A stretch of DNA of 44,856 bases from Deltaproteobacteria bacterium UBA7527 (GCA_002478225.1 DLMV01000073.1:1-44856); one strand, 5' to 3'. Shown: positions 33,989-42,710, counted from the first letter of the stretch. The notes: generated by a model from the letters alone, not told the origin. Program-made: numbers and translations.

Positions 33989-34729
33989 TCAATAGTTTAC
34001 ACCCATGTTTTCCTTTTTTGTGCGGAAGGTCTTTTCCATATTGATCAGACTTTCGCCGAACTCCATGGCATGTCTTTTCATCGCCTGCCAGGCGAGATCC
34101 GGATCGCCTGCCAGGACCGCCTCAACGACTTCGTCGTGCATCCCTGCCGGGTGCAGGAAAGGCGTTTCGGGCTCGACCGCCTGGATCGCCTGCCTGGTCA
34201 GGGCCATCAAAGACCGTTCCAGGGCCTCAAAAAAACGGTTTCCGCACATCTCGGCCAGGATAATGTGGACCATTGTCTTTATCTCTAAATCCTCTGCAAA
34301 GCTCCGGATAGGCAGATCTTCTCGTTCCAAGGCCTCTTTAAGGCGGCCGGCGCTTTCCGCGCCTTTATGCAGGGCGGCCAGTCTTGCGATCTCGGGCTCC
34401 AGGAGCACCCTCATCTGGACAAGTTCCGGGATGGAGAGCTTCTCTGCCATGAAGAGGTCCACGAATGCGTTGCTCAGATGTTCAAAGGTCAGCTCTGTGA
34501 CAAACGTGCCCCCAGTCGCTCCCTGGCGAGTTTCAATGAACCCTTTATTCTCCAGCGCCCGCAGGGACTCGCGAATAGCGATGCGGCTTACCTTGAACTG
34601 TTCTGCAAGGTCCCGCTCGGAGGGCAGCTTATCCCCTGCCTTGAAGTAGCCGAGGAGGATGGATCGCTTCAGCTGATCAGCGACCTCATCAGATATCCTT
34701 GACTGTTTGACTGGTTTAAAGCTTTGCAT
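33989..34729 (-). CDS. GntR-family (FadR/FCD subfamily) regulator
   Basis: Protein of 246 residues. The N-terminal winged helix-turn-helix (about 10-78) has LPSERDLAEQFKVSRIAIRESLRALENKGFI. The C-terminal helical FCD domain keeps the usual metal or ligand histidines in MVHIILAEM, HPAGMHDEVVEAVLAGD and MKRHAME. FCD regulators sense organic acids or acyl-CoA compounds and mostly repress neighbouring catabolic and transport genes. It is divergent from the ligase-TRAP operon, with 179 bases between, so it very probably controls that operon. The ribosome site is weak, which suits a regulator. The 235 bases downstream show nothing I can name. Confidence 0.9.
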   Translation of the reverse strand: MQSFKPVKQSRISDEVADQLKRSILLGYFKAGDKLPSERDLAEQFKVSRIAIRESLRALENKGFIETRQGATGGTFVTELTFEHLSNAFVDLFMAEKLSIPELVQMRVLLEPEIARLAALHKGAESAGRLKEALEREDLPIRSFAEDLEIKTMVHIILAEMCGNRFFEALERSLMALTRQAIQAVEPETPFLHPAGMHDEVVEAVLAGDPDLAWQAMKRHAMEFGESLINMEKTFRTKKENMGVNY

Positions 34730-34908
34730 TATGCATATCCAAATATGTCAATATGTACTAAAGATCATAAAGATATACACAAACAATACACTAAAGACAA
34801 CGTACCTTGCAAGAATATTTTATAATTATTTTACTTGACAATATATTTTAATGTTTATAAATATTATACCAATACATTTGACAAACTATTGCGCAAAGGA
34901 GTGTTATT
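34730..34908 (+). promoter_or_regulatory. AT-rich divergent control region of the GntR and ligase-TRAP genes
   Basis: This 179-base region is unusually AT-rich. TTGACA at 34835-34840 is a perfect -35 on the plus strand; TATAAA (34856-34861) follows at a short 15-base spacing, and other AT hexamers are nearby, so the -10 is uncertain. AAAGGAG just before the GTG of the ligase is its ribosome site. The GntR protein presumably binds here, but I could not single out a convincing operator dyad. Confidence 0.4.
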
Positions 34909-36417
34909 GTGAATCTTGCCCATAATCTTGAGCTTTCAGCATTCTTTTTTCCTGACCGTCCCGCCCTCCGTCAAAACGGTTATCAACTTACCTATGGGGA
35001 ATTGAACGATCAGGCGGGTAGAATAGCAACGGGCCTCATCAAGATGGGCGTCAAGCCCGGCGACCACGTAGGGCTCTGCGCGCCAAACTCCATCGAATGG
35101 ATCGCCTTCTATTTCGGCGTCCTGAAGGCCGGGGCAGTAGCGGTAACGCTTTCGGGGGTGCTCACCGGTGATGAACTTACCACCCTTGTTAATCATGCTA
35201 AGCCACGGATCATCTTCACGGCTGAGACCAAGCTAAAGGACCTGGAAGGCCTGAGAGGGTCCGGGGGGCTTGAGCGGGTGATCTGCCGGGACGGCGATAT
35301 GGACCTTGATCATCTTATCAAGACCGGGTCAGGACCATTCAAGGCAATAGAAAGAGACCGCGGAGATACCGCAGCTATCCTCTACACCGGCGGCACCACG
35401 GGCATTCCGAAAGGCGTTATGCTCAGCCACGAAGGCATGATCTTTTCAAGCCACAGCGTCGCGGGTTATGAAAGGTCCACCCAGAACGATCTTTCCGTCT
35501 GCTTTCTCCCCTTCAATCACGTCTTCGGCCAGATACACATCATGAACACCTCGATCCACTGTGCCGGCTGTCTGGAGCTTCTCCCGGTCTTTGACATGGA
35601 ACAGGTCTTGAAATTGATGGAGGAAGGGCGCGTGACAAAGTTCTTCGCCGTGCCGACCGTCTATATCCGCCTCCTGAGACAGAACGACCTTGAGAAAAGG
35701 CTCGGACAGCTCCGGTATTGTTTTTCAGCAGCGGCCAGTTTAGCGAAGGAGATCGTCAGAGAATGGAAGGAACGGACCGGCATAACGATCTCAGAATCTT
35801 ATGGGATGACAGAGGTCATGCCTGTAACCTTTAACCATTACTATCCGGAAAGACACGTCATCGGATCTGTAGGACATCCCATACCGGGTGTTGAGGTCCA
35901 GATAAGGGACTCCTCGGGGAACGTATTGGAAGAAGGCCGGGAAGGGGAGATCTGCATCCGCGGACGAAATGTCATGAATGCCTACCTTGAGAACCCTGAT
36001 GCTACGCGTGAGGCCTTGTTGGAGAATGGTTGGTTCCGTTCCGGCGATATCGGCTACATCGATCCTGACGGGTATCTCTTCATTGTGGACCGCCTGAAGG
36101 ACCTCATCATCACGGGCGGCGAGAATGTTTATCCCCGTGAGGTTGAGGAGGCCCTTTACGCGTGGCATGAAGTGGAGGAGTGCGCCATCGTAGGGCTCCC
36201 GGACAAGGAGTGGGGCGAGCGCGTCTGCGCATGCATAGTGCCGAAAACCGGAAACAAGCTTTCAATGGCGGAGTTAAAGAACTTTCTGAAAAGCCGCCTC
36301 TCCGGGTTCAAGATACCAAAAGAGTATATCGTGAAGGACGAATTGCCAAAGAGCCCCACAGGCAAGATACTGAAAAGGGAGATAAGGAAGCAGTTGCTCA
36401 AAGCCGACAAGCAATAA
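34909..36417 (+). CDS. AMP-forming acyl-CoA synthetase (ligase)
   Basis: Protein of 502 residues, GTG start at 34909 with an AAAGGAG site. Adenylate-forming motifs: LYTGGTTGIPKGV, ESYGMTEV, RSGDIGYIDPDG, DRLKDLIITGGENVYP, and SPTGKILKR with the catalytic lysine. It converts a carboxylic acid to an acyl-CoA with ATP. The family is broad (fatty acids, aromatic acids, malonate), and the substrate is not readable. It is first in an operon with a DctPQM-type TRAP transporter (42 bases to dctP), which suggests that the imported acid is its substrate, under control of the divergent GntR regulator. It is clearly different from the ligase at 12675-14279. Confidence 0.9.
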   Translation: MNLAHNLELSAFFFPDRPALRQNGYQLTYGELNDQAGRIATGLIKMGVKPGDHVGLCAPNSIEWIAFYFGVLKAGAVAVTLSGVLTGDELTTLVNHAKPRIIFTAETKLKDLEGLRGSGGLERVICRDGDMDLDHLIKTGSGPFKAIERDRGDTAAILYTGGTTGIPKGVMLSHEGMIFSSHSVAGYERSTQNDLSVCFLPFNHVFGQIHIMNTSIHCAGCLELLPVFDMEQVLKLMEEGRVTKFFAVPTVYIRLLRQNDLEKRLGQLRYCFSAAASLAKEIVREWKERTGITISESYGMTEVMPVTFNHYYPERHVIGSVGHPIPGVEVQIRDSSGNVLEEGREGEICIRGRNVMNAYLENPDATREALLENGWFRSGDIGYIDPDGYLFIVDRLKDLIITGGENVYPREVEEALYAWHEVEECAIVGLPDKEWGERVCACIVPKTGNKLSMAELKNFLKSRLSGFKIPKEYIVKDELPKSPTGKILKREIRKQLLKADKQ

Positions 36418-36459
36418 GGGAAATGCTTTAATCAAATAATGACCAAAGGAGGGTCTGTT

Positions 36460-37482
36460 ATGAGAAAACAATGTGTAATCTGGTGCATCACGTGTGTGGT
36501 AGCGGTTATGTTCCTCGCATCGGCTATCCCGGTATTCGGGCAGGAGAAGGTGGTCAAGCTGAGATACTCTAATTTCTTCCCGCCTGTCCATCCTATCAGC
36601 AAGCTCGCCGAGGAATGGATCAAAGAGGTGGAGACGAGGACCAACGGCCGCGTGAAGGTCTCCTATTTCCCCGGCAATACGCTCGCCCCGCCCGGACAGG
36701 CCTATGACGCCGTCGTAAAGGGGATCGCGGACATGGCGCAGAACCTCCTGGCATACTCGCCCGGCAGGCTCCCCTTAAGCGAGGTTCTCCAGCAGCCTCT
36801 GGGCTATACAAGCGGCTACCAGGGAACAAAGCTGGCAAATGAATATTACAAAAAGTTCAAGCCGAAAGAATTTGACGATGTCAAGGTAATGTACCTTCAC
36901 GGCGTTGCCCCCGGCACATTCCATACGAAGAAAGAGATCAAGTCCTTTGATGACGTAAAGGGCTTGCGGATCAAGGCCAACGCCGAGAATGCCGACATCG
37001 TGAAGGCGCTTGGCGGAGCGCCGGTGACCATGCCCATCACAGAGACCTACGACGCCCTTCAGAAGGGGCTTGCCGAGGGCATCCTTCTTCCCAACGAGGC
37101 CCTGAAAGGCTGGCGGTTCGCAGAGGTTGTCAAGTCAAGCATTGACAGCAATGCCGTCTCCTACCTCACGTCGATGTATGTCATCATGAACAAGGACAAA
37201 TGGAACCAGATCTCGAAGGAAGACCAGGCAGCGATCGAGAAGATCAATGAAGAATGGATCGAGAAGCAGGGCAACCTGTGGAACAAGCTGGACAAGGAAG
37301 GCAAAGAGTATGCCATTCAGAAAGGCGTAAAGTTCGTAAAGGTATCCAAAGAAGAAGAGGCAAAGGTCTCCGCAAAGATGAAGCCCATCCTCGATGAATA
37401 TGTGAAGGCGATGAAGGCAAAGAACCTGCCCGGCGATCAGGCATTAAAGTTCTGTCTGGACTACATCAAGGCGCATCCATAA
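36460..37482 (+). CDS. dctP: TRAP transporter substrate-binding protein, DctP family
   Basis: Protein of 340 residues from the ATG at 36460, which has AAAGGAGGG eight bases upstream; an ATG at 36439 would overlap that site. Signal peptide about 1-27 (VVAVMFLASAIPVFGQ). The DctP fold is shown by LRYSNFFPPVHPISKLAEEWIKEV, VSYFPGNTLAPP, FDDVKGLRIKANAENADIVKALGG and the stretch PITETYDALQKGLAEGILLP; the Arg of GLRIKA is the usual carboxylate-binding residue. It is the periplasmic receptor for a carboxylate, probably the same acid that the upstream ligase activates. Confidence 0.92.
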   Translation: MRKQCVIWCITCVVAVMFLASAIPVFGQEKVVKLRYSNFFPPVHPISKLAEEWIKEVETRTNGRVKVSYFPGNTLAPPGQAYDAVVKGIADMAQNLLAYSPGRLPLSEVLQQPLGYTSGYQGTKLANEYYKKFKPKEFDDVKVMYLHGVAPGTFHTKKEIKSFDDVKGLRIKANAENADIVKALGGAPVTMPITETYDALQKGLAEGILLPNEALKGWRFAEVVKSSIDSNAVSYLTSMYVIMNKDKWNQISKEDQAAIEKINEEWIEKQGNLWNKLDKEGKEYAIQKGVKFVKVSKEEEAKVSAKMKPILDEYVKAMKAKNLPGDQALKFCLDYIKAHP

Positions 37483-37500
37483 CCCTCACAACCCCCCAAT

Positions 37501-37540
37501 ATTTCCCTATCCCCTGGCAGCACAGGGGGATAGGGAAAAT
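37501..37540 (+). terminator. Intra-operon hairpin between dctP and dctQ
   Basis: TTTCCCTATCCCCTG is followed by a six-base loop (GCAGCA) and CAGGGGGATAGGGAAA, forming a stem of about 15 pairs with one bulged G. It is followed by AATTATTATGG, a poor T-run. Such hairpins behind a binding-protein gene commonly stabilise its mRNA or partly stop transcription, so that the receptor is made in excess of the permease. Confidence 0.6.
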
Positions 37541-37555
37541 TATTATGGAGGAAGA

Positions 37556-38044
37556 ATGAAAAATATCTTTCTGGATACCGTATTCAAGATTGACGTTGCC
37601 TTCCATATTATTGCCGGTTCGGTCTTGGCCTTCATGATGGTCATTACCCTTCTTGACATAACCATGAGAAACCTGGGGAGCCCGATCGTTGGGACCGTGG
37701 AGATCATCTCCTTTTGCGGTTCGGTAGTGATCGGCTTCGCCATCCCCTACACGTCATGGAAAAGGGCGCACGTCTATGTGGACTTTCTCACGGAAAAATT
37801 GAGCCCAACAAGCAAGAGGATCATGGAGATCATCACGCGATGCATGGGCATCGTCCTGTTTGCGTTCATCGGGTATAATTTTATCATCTACGGGTTTGAC
37901 CTTATAAAGACAAAGGAGGTGAGCCCGAGCTTCAGGCTCCCTTACTATCCCATCCCCTTTGGCCTGAGCCTCAGTTGTCTTCTCCAATGCCTTACGCTCA
38001 TTGCCGATCTTGTGAGGACGATCCATACAGGAGGTGACAAATGA
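37556..38044 (+). CDS. dctQ: TRAP transporter small permease, DctQ family
   Basis: Protein of 162 residues with a GGAGGA site. It has four hydrophobic helices (about 12-35, 48-66, 91-113, 132-154) and the DctQ motif GTVEIISFCGSVVIGFAIPY, then WKRAHVYVDFL. It is the small membrane subunit that links receptor and large permease in sodium-driven uptake. Its stop overlaps the dctM start (ATGA), as expected of partners made in fixed ratio. Confidence 0.9.
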   Translation: MKNIFLDTVFKIDVAFHIIAGSVLAFMMVITLLDITMRNLGSPIVGTVEIISFCGSVVIGFAIPYTSWKRAHVYVDFLTEKLSPTSKRIMEIITRCMGIVLFAFIGYNFIIYGFDLIKTKEVSPSFRLPYYPIPFGLSLSCLLQCLTLIADLVRTIHTGGDK

Positions 38045-39345
38045 GCGAGGTAATGGTCGGGTTGATCGGGCTCGTTGTCCTGCTGTGCCTTTTTCTCACC
38101 GGTATCGAGCTCTCGTTTTGTATGACCATAGTAGGTTTTATCGGGTTTGCCTACCTCAATTCCTTCTCTTCCGCCGCCAATCTCGTCGTGAAGGACTTCT
38201 TCGATACCTTCACGTCCTATGGCTATACCGTGATCCCCCTCTTTGTGCTCATGGGACAGATCGCGTCAAATTCGGATATCGCGAAAAGACTCTACATGGC
38301 AGCTCACAAGTGGGTAGGTCATGTACCGGGAGGGCTTGCCATGACCACCATAGCCGGCGCAACGATCTTCAAGGCCATGTGCGGCTCAACGCTCGCGACG
38401 GTAGCCACCTTTTCCGGTATTGCCATCCCGGAGATGGAACGCTACGGATACGACAAGAGGCTTTCCGCGGGGGTCGTGGCGTCTGTCGGAACCATCGGCA
38501 TGCTCATTCCGCCCAGCATAGTGCTCATCATCTACGGAATAATCGTGGAGCAGTCCATAGGACGTCTTTTTCTCGCCGGGATCGTCCCCGGGCTAATCAT
38601 CTCGCTATTCTTCATGTGCATTGCCTATGCATGGGTGACCATCAAGCCGGCAATGGCGCCGCGCGCCGAAAAGGAGCCATGGAGAGAAAGATGGCGCGTA
38701 TTGCCCGATTTCCTCTGGGTAGCGGTCATTTTTATCGTGGTGATAGGAGGCCTCATGACGGGCAAGTTCAGCCCCACCGAGGCCGGGACCATTGGAACCA
38801 TAGCGGTCCTCATCCTTGCCGCTGTCAAGAGGCAGGCAAACTTCAAGATGCTCATAAAATCATGGGACGAATCGCTGCGGACGGCGGTCATGACGCTTTT
38901 GCTCATCGCCGGTTCCGTTGTGCTGGGCCATTTCCTCGCCATTACCGAGATCCCCTTCATAGCAGCTGACTGGACCACCGGACTGCCGCTTCCCCGCTGG
39001 CTGATCATGGTGCTCATCATTATCGTATATCTCATCGGCGGATCGTTCATCGATGACCTTGCCTTCATGATCCTTGCCACGCCTATCTTTTACCCGGCGG
39101 TAATAAAGCTCGGGTACGACCCTATATGGTTCGGCATCATGATCGGCATCACCATCATGATCGGAGTGCTTATCCCCCCTGTGGCCATCTGTGTCTTCAT
39201 TGTGAAGAACATCACGGGAATTCCGTTCAACATCATATACAAAGGTGTGCTGCCCTTCCTGCTGAGCCTCGTCGCCTGCGCATTGCTGCTCTTCCTTTTT
39301 CCCGAGATCGCTACCTTTCTTCCTGATCTTTTTATGGGAAAATAG
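38041..39345 (+). CDS. dctM: TRAP transporter large permease, DctM family
   Basis: Protein of 434 residues, overlapping dctQ by four bases. Almost entirely hydrophobic with about 12 helices. Typical DctM segments are VIPLFVLMGQIASNSDI, GATIFKAMCGSTLATVATF, GTIGMLIPPSIVLIIYGII and IGVLIPPVAICVFIVKNIT; the two GxLIPPS/VA repeats mark the ion- and substrate-binding loops of the scaffold. It completes the DctPQM transporter and closes the operon; a hairpin with a short T-run lies just after it. Length is normal for the family. Confidence 0.92.
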   Translation: MSEVMVGLIGLVVLLCLFLTGIELSFCMTIVGFIGFAYLNSFSSAANLVVKDFFDTFTSYGYTVIPLFVLMGQIASNSDIAKRLYMAAHKWVGHVPGGLAMTTIAGATIFKAMCGSTLATVATFSGIAIPEMERYGYDKRLSAGVVASVGTIGMLIPPSIVLIIYGIIVEQSIGRLFLAGIVPGLIISLFFMCIAYAWVTIKPAMAPRAEKEPWRERWRVLPDFLWVAVIFIVVIGGLMTGKFSPTEAGTIGTIAVLILAAVKRQANFKMLIKSWDESLRTAVMTLLLIAGSVVLGHFLAITEIPFIAADWTTGLPLPRWLIMVLIIIVYLIGGSFIDDLAFMILATPIFYPAVIKLGYDPIWFGIMIGITIMIGVLIPPVAICVFIVKNITGIPFNIIYKGVLPFLLSLVACALLLFLFPEIATFLPDLFMGK

Positions 39346-39371
39346 ATGACGCATCCTTAACAGCGTTACGG

Positions 39372-39408
39372 GTTACGGGTTACAACACGCAACCCGTAAC
39401 AATTTTAT
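39372..39408 (+). terminator. Probable terminator of the ligase-TRAP operon
   Basis: GTTACGGGTT (39372-39381) pairs with AACCCGTAAC (39391-39400) around a nine-base loop and is followed by AATTTTAT. The heptamer GTTACGG occurs twice in a row at the left arm, so two alternative registers can form. It is placed 27 bases after the dctM stop. Confidence 0.6.
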
Positions 39409-39463
39409 ACTGAAGGTTTTTCTTCTTGACAAGCCGCTGCAACAGCACGAAAATGGTAAAACA

Positions 39464-40315
39464 TTGAAAGGGATCGTCTACGTTATCATTGCCGTTCTTC
39501 TCGTTCCCTGTGCTGCTCTATCATCAGGAGGCCAGGAGGCGCGCCTTGATGTTCCTTACGTCCAGACAGAGGACTATATAGTGGACAAGATGCTCGGCCT
39601 CCTCGAACTCCGAAGCAGCGATATCCTCTATGACCTCGGCTGCGGAGACGGAAGGATCATCATACAGGCGGCGAAGAAGACCGGCATCCGCGGGGTCGGC
39701 ATCGATATCGATCCCAGGAGGATCGAGGAGAGCAGGGCGAACGCGATCGCTGCCCGGGTTGATGACAGGACGGTCTTTCTGCAGCAGGACCTCTTCAGAT
39801 CCGACTTCGCAGGCGCCACCGCAGTTGCAATGTTTCTTTTGCCGGAGCTCAACCTGAGGCTCAGGCCGAAGCTCTTCCGCGACCTTAAGCCGGGCACACG
39901 GATCGTATCCCACAACTTCGACATGGGCGATTGGGAGCCTGACAAAAAGGTGTTCGCCGGGCTGTGGGGCGACGGACTCCACTATATCTACTTCTGGGTC
40001 CTCCCTGCGAACGTATCGGGCCGCTGGCAGGGATACTACGACAAAGAAGAATGGACGCTCACGATCAGACAAAGGTTCCAGAGGATCGAAGGGAGCTTGT
40101 CTGTCAACGGGTGCACTGCCCTTCCCCTCACGGACATGACGCTCACCGGAGATACGATCCGTTTTGTCGCCCGAAGTGGGGACCCGAACAGGAGGATCGT
40201 CTTCGAAGGAAAGGCTGCGGGCAATATTATGGAAGGCCTTGTCAAGGAAACGAGCGGAGCCGGCACTGTCTGGAAGTCAACGAGGGACCCTGCAACGGCA
40301 AACCCGATCGAATGA
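39464..40315 (+). CDS. Exported class I SAM-methyltransferase-like protein
   Basis: Protein of 283 residues with a TTG start; the ribosome site is poor, so the start is the least sure part. Residues 1-24 look like a cleavable signal peptide (VYVIIAVLLVPCAALSSGG). The body has a Rossmann methyltransferase core: DILYDLGCGDGRIIIQAAKK (SAM motif I), GVGIDIDPRRIEESRANA, VFLQQDLF and FLLPELNLRLRPKL. From about 185 a beta-rich tail (GRWQGYYDKEEWTLTI, FEGKAAGNIMEGLV) is attached. Exported methyltransferases are puzzling because SAM is not expected outside the cytoplasm. The gene stands 44 bases before a second exported enzyme gene. Confidence 0.7.
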   Translation: MKGIVYVIIAVLLVPCAALSSGGQEARLDVPYVQTEDYIVDKMLGLLELRSSDILYDLGCGDGRIIIQAAKKTGIRGVGIDIDPRRIEESRANAIAARVDDRTVFLQQDLFRSDFAGATAVAMFLLPELNLRLRPKLFRDLKPGTRIVSHNFDMGDWEPDKKVFAGLWGDGLHYIYFWVLPANVSGRWQGYYDKEEWTLTIRQRFQRIEGSLSVNGCTALPLTDMTLTGDTIRFVARSGDPNRRIVFEGKAAGNIMEGLVKETSGAGTVWKSTRDPATANPIE

Positions 40316-40359
40316 ACCGATCGGAAGCGCATAACGGGCAAACGTAAGGAGGTAAATAT

Positions 40360-41235
40360 ATGGATCGTTCTTTTTTCCATTGCGTGTCCGGTATTCTTTT
40401 ATCTATCTTCTTTATATCAGCGGGTCTCGCCCAGCAGGCCGTCCCGCCGGTCACTGTTGAAAAGATTAGAGGGAACGTCTACCAGGTCAAGGGAGGGGCG
40501 GGCGCCAACACCGGTTTTATCATCGGTGAAAAGAATGTTGCAGCCATCGATGCAAAGATGACCGAAGAAGCCGGCAAACAGATGGTCGACGCTATAAAAA
40601 AACTTACATCCCTTCCCATCGGGTGGATCATTATCACGCACAGCGACCAGGACCATGTCAACGGCCTGACCGGCTTTCCTCAAGGGGTGCCGGTCATCGC
40701 ACAGGAGAATACACGCGCCCATATGGATAAGGCCTTTCGATCACCCCGTGAGCGCGCATATCTTCCCAGCGTTACCTTCCCCGGGAAGCTCACGATCTAT
40801 CAGGACGCAGGGTCGCAGACAGGGCGCATCGAGCTCCTGTATTTCGACCCCGCACACACGGACGGCGATGCCGTCGTCTATTTCCCTGACGAGAAGCTCG
40901 CCTTTATCGGCGATCTCATCTTCATCGGCAGGGACCAGCTTATCCATCGGCACAAGAACGGGGATTCGCGGGGGCTCGTGAGGACGCTGAAGGGCGTCTT
41001 GAACCTCGACGCCGACATATTCTTAAGCGGGCACAGCGATCCGGTCACGCGGCGGGCCATCCAGGATCATATCCGGAACATCGAAGACAAGCAGGCGAAG
41101 ATCGCCCAATTGGTGAAGGAAGGCAAGACCCTCGATGAGGTCAAAAAGATCTATGGAATAGATGGGCAGGGCGCAGGCAGCCGCTGGCCGAGCCTCGTCG
41201 AGATCATCTACCTTGAACTTACCCACACAAAGTGA
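40360..41235 (+). CDS. Exported metallo-beta-lactamase-fold hydrolase
   Basis: Protein of 291 residues with an AAGGAGG site. Signal peptide about 1-24 (ILLSIFFISAGLAQQ). MBL-fold landmarks: THSDQDHVNG (residues 93-102), PAHTDGDAVVYFP, AFIGDLIFIG and FLSGHSDPV. The first motif has Asp96 where the canonical HxHxDH has its second His; this HSDxDH form is found in other family members, so metal binding is likely kept. A helical tail (IRNIEDKQAKIAQLVKEGKTLDEVKKIYG) follows. The substrate is unknown; relatives act on thioesters, lactones or quinoprotein-associated compounds. Probably co-transcribed with the exported methyltransferase. Confidence 0.8.
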   Translation: MDRSFFHCVSGILLSIFFISAGLAQQAVPPVTVEKIRGNVYQVKGGAGANTGFIIGEKNVAAIDAKMTEEAGKQMVDAIKKLTSLPIGWIIITHSDQDHVNGLTGFPQGVPVIAQENTRAHMDKAFRSPRERAYLPSVTFPGKLTIYQDAGSQTGRIELLYFDPAHTDGDAVVYFPDEKLAFIGDLIFIGRDQLIHRHKNGDSRGLVRTLKGVLNLDADIFLSGHSDPVTRRAIQDHIRNIEDKQAKIAQLVKEGKTLDEVKKIYGIDGQGAGSRWPSLVEIIYLELTHTK

Positions 41236-41292
41236 CCCATCAGGTCATTGGCGATCCCTGAACTGCCTGTCAAGGCAGAAGAGCAATATCCG

Positions 41293-41694
41293 CTACTTGC
41301 CCTCAGCCTGTTCCTGGCCGGTCGGCAGAGCGCAATGCGGACTGAGTGTGGTCCCCCAAGCAAAGTATGTTATATTGCCCTTAAAATCAGGGTTGTACGG
41401 GACCTTGGGGGCACATCCTGTTATTTTCCCCATTATCGCTTTTACCTCGACCGTGTATTCTGCGCCGGATTTAAGGTTTGCTATGTCTTGACATTTTGTC
41501 TGGCCGATGGGAAAGCTGCCTGACCAGTCGGTCCTCCAGCTGCCAGAGACGACCCGCATCTCTGCGGCATACCCTGCACCGACCTTCAGGAAGACGCATG
41601 CCTTCTGCTGCGCCTGCGCCGCGGTAGCCATAAGCGCCATAACACCTATAATACCGAGACAGATAAGCGTCAATGAATGTTTTTTGCAGCCCAT
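41293..41694 (-). CDS. Small secreted protein of unknown function
   Basis: Protein of 133 residues with a perfect AAAGGAGGG site. Signal peptide of about 28 residues (ICLGIIGVMALMATAAQAQQ). The mature part of about 105 residues is beta-prone with four cysteines (ACVFLKVG, TKCQDIANL, TGCAPKVPY, PHCALPTG) that could form two disulphides. I do not recognise a family. It converges on the hydrolase gene 57 bases away, and is upstream of nothing on its own strand within reach. Confidence 0.6.
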   Translation of the reverse strand: MGCKKHSLTLICLGIIGVMALMATAAQAQQKACVFLKVGAGYAAEMRVVSGSWRTDWSGSFPIGQTKCQDIANLKSGAEYTVEVKAIMGKITGCAPKVPYNPDFKGNITYFAWGTTLSPHCALPTGQEQAEGK

Positions 41695-41788
41695 AAACCC
41701 TCCTTTGTTTTTAACGACATTTCATAGCGAACTTCTGAATCATTTTTGAAACCCTGTATTTGCTAATTAGCACAAGAGCAGATCTATG

Positions 41789-42661
41789 TCAAGGTACTGC
41801 ACAATATCCCGTCCATTCCCCGAAGGGGCCTTCCGGCCTGCAGTTCTTGTCCGGCGGGGGAGAGAAACCTCGATGAGGAGCTCCGCATTGGCTGGTATCG
41901 GCAGCCACTGTCTCTTTGCCGATAACAACATCCACAGGCCTGCCTTGAATATAACCGACAAAATCCAGTTCAGGGACGCTCTATGGCAAACCCAGCGTTG
42001 CGCAGCCAAAGATCAATGGTTGCTGGCCAAAGCACATAACTACCGGGCAATCCTTCCCCTGGGCCCAATATTTCTCTCTCATTATTAAGGCGTGCTTCCC
42101 TGGTGAAGTATAAAACGAAACTTTCTCCTTGTGATGGATCATGACATGGTAGGTCCCGACATTTACCCATCCTTCATCCAGATCCCTTGTGATAGTTGCA
42201 ACTCCCGTTCCGATATATCTCCACCATCAAGCTCACGCTATTTTGGTGCAGGAAATTTCAATATATTATGTCGCCGCCTTCCAAAACGTTTTCCAAGATC
42301 GGGCCGTCATCGAGAACCCTGGGAGGCACACGAGCAAACTTTTTCAGTTTATCCTCCAGTATCTTATCGCTTCAATATTACCCAGCTCCTCCGGCATACC
42401 GAAGGCTATCTTCTGGAAGGTGTCCCTGTAAAGAACATTTGTTGTAATGCGATACCCTTCAGGATAATCCTTGATCTTATCAAATAACAGGGCAGGTCCT
42501 TTTCTTTCGGCCATGATCTCGTTCAGGGCGCCTATTTCCAGGTTCCAGTCGGCACCCTTAATATGAACCAAACAGCCTTTCTCTTCGAGGATCTTCAGGA
42601 ACTCTCTTAGATCCTGAGGTATATTGCTGTCTTTTTTCGCTGTAGTCTCCTGTTTTATCAT
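41789..42661 (-). pseudogene. UbiD-family decarboxylase, frameshifted and truncated
   Basis: The N-terminal frame (ATG at 42661) matches the start of UbiD-like prenylated-FMN decarboxylases: DLREFLKILEEKGCLVHI, then GPALLFDKIKDYPEG. After AIRYW the similarity changes frame (KKFARVPPRVLDDGPILENV), changes again (YIGTGVATITRDLDEGWVNV, then SFYTSPGKHALIMREKYW), meets a TAG before SVPELDF, and ends with LPIPANAELLIE and, in yet another frame, PEGPFGEWTGY. Intact UbiD proteins are about 480 residues; the C-terminal third is missing altogether. The gene is dead. It may once have served aromatic acid decarboxylation or carboxylation. Confidence 0.8.
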
Positions 42662-42710
42662 CTATCATACCATACAAGGAATCTTGTCAAGCAGTTTTTT
42701 GTAGCAAAAA

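Noticed and set aside
39369..39400. GTTACGG direct repeats as a CRISPR-like or iteron array
   Set aside because: Only two adjacent copies are present, and they are explained by the arm of a terminator hairpin.
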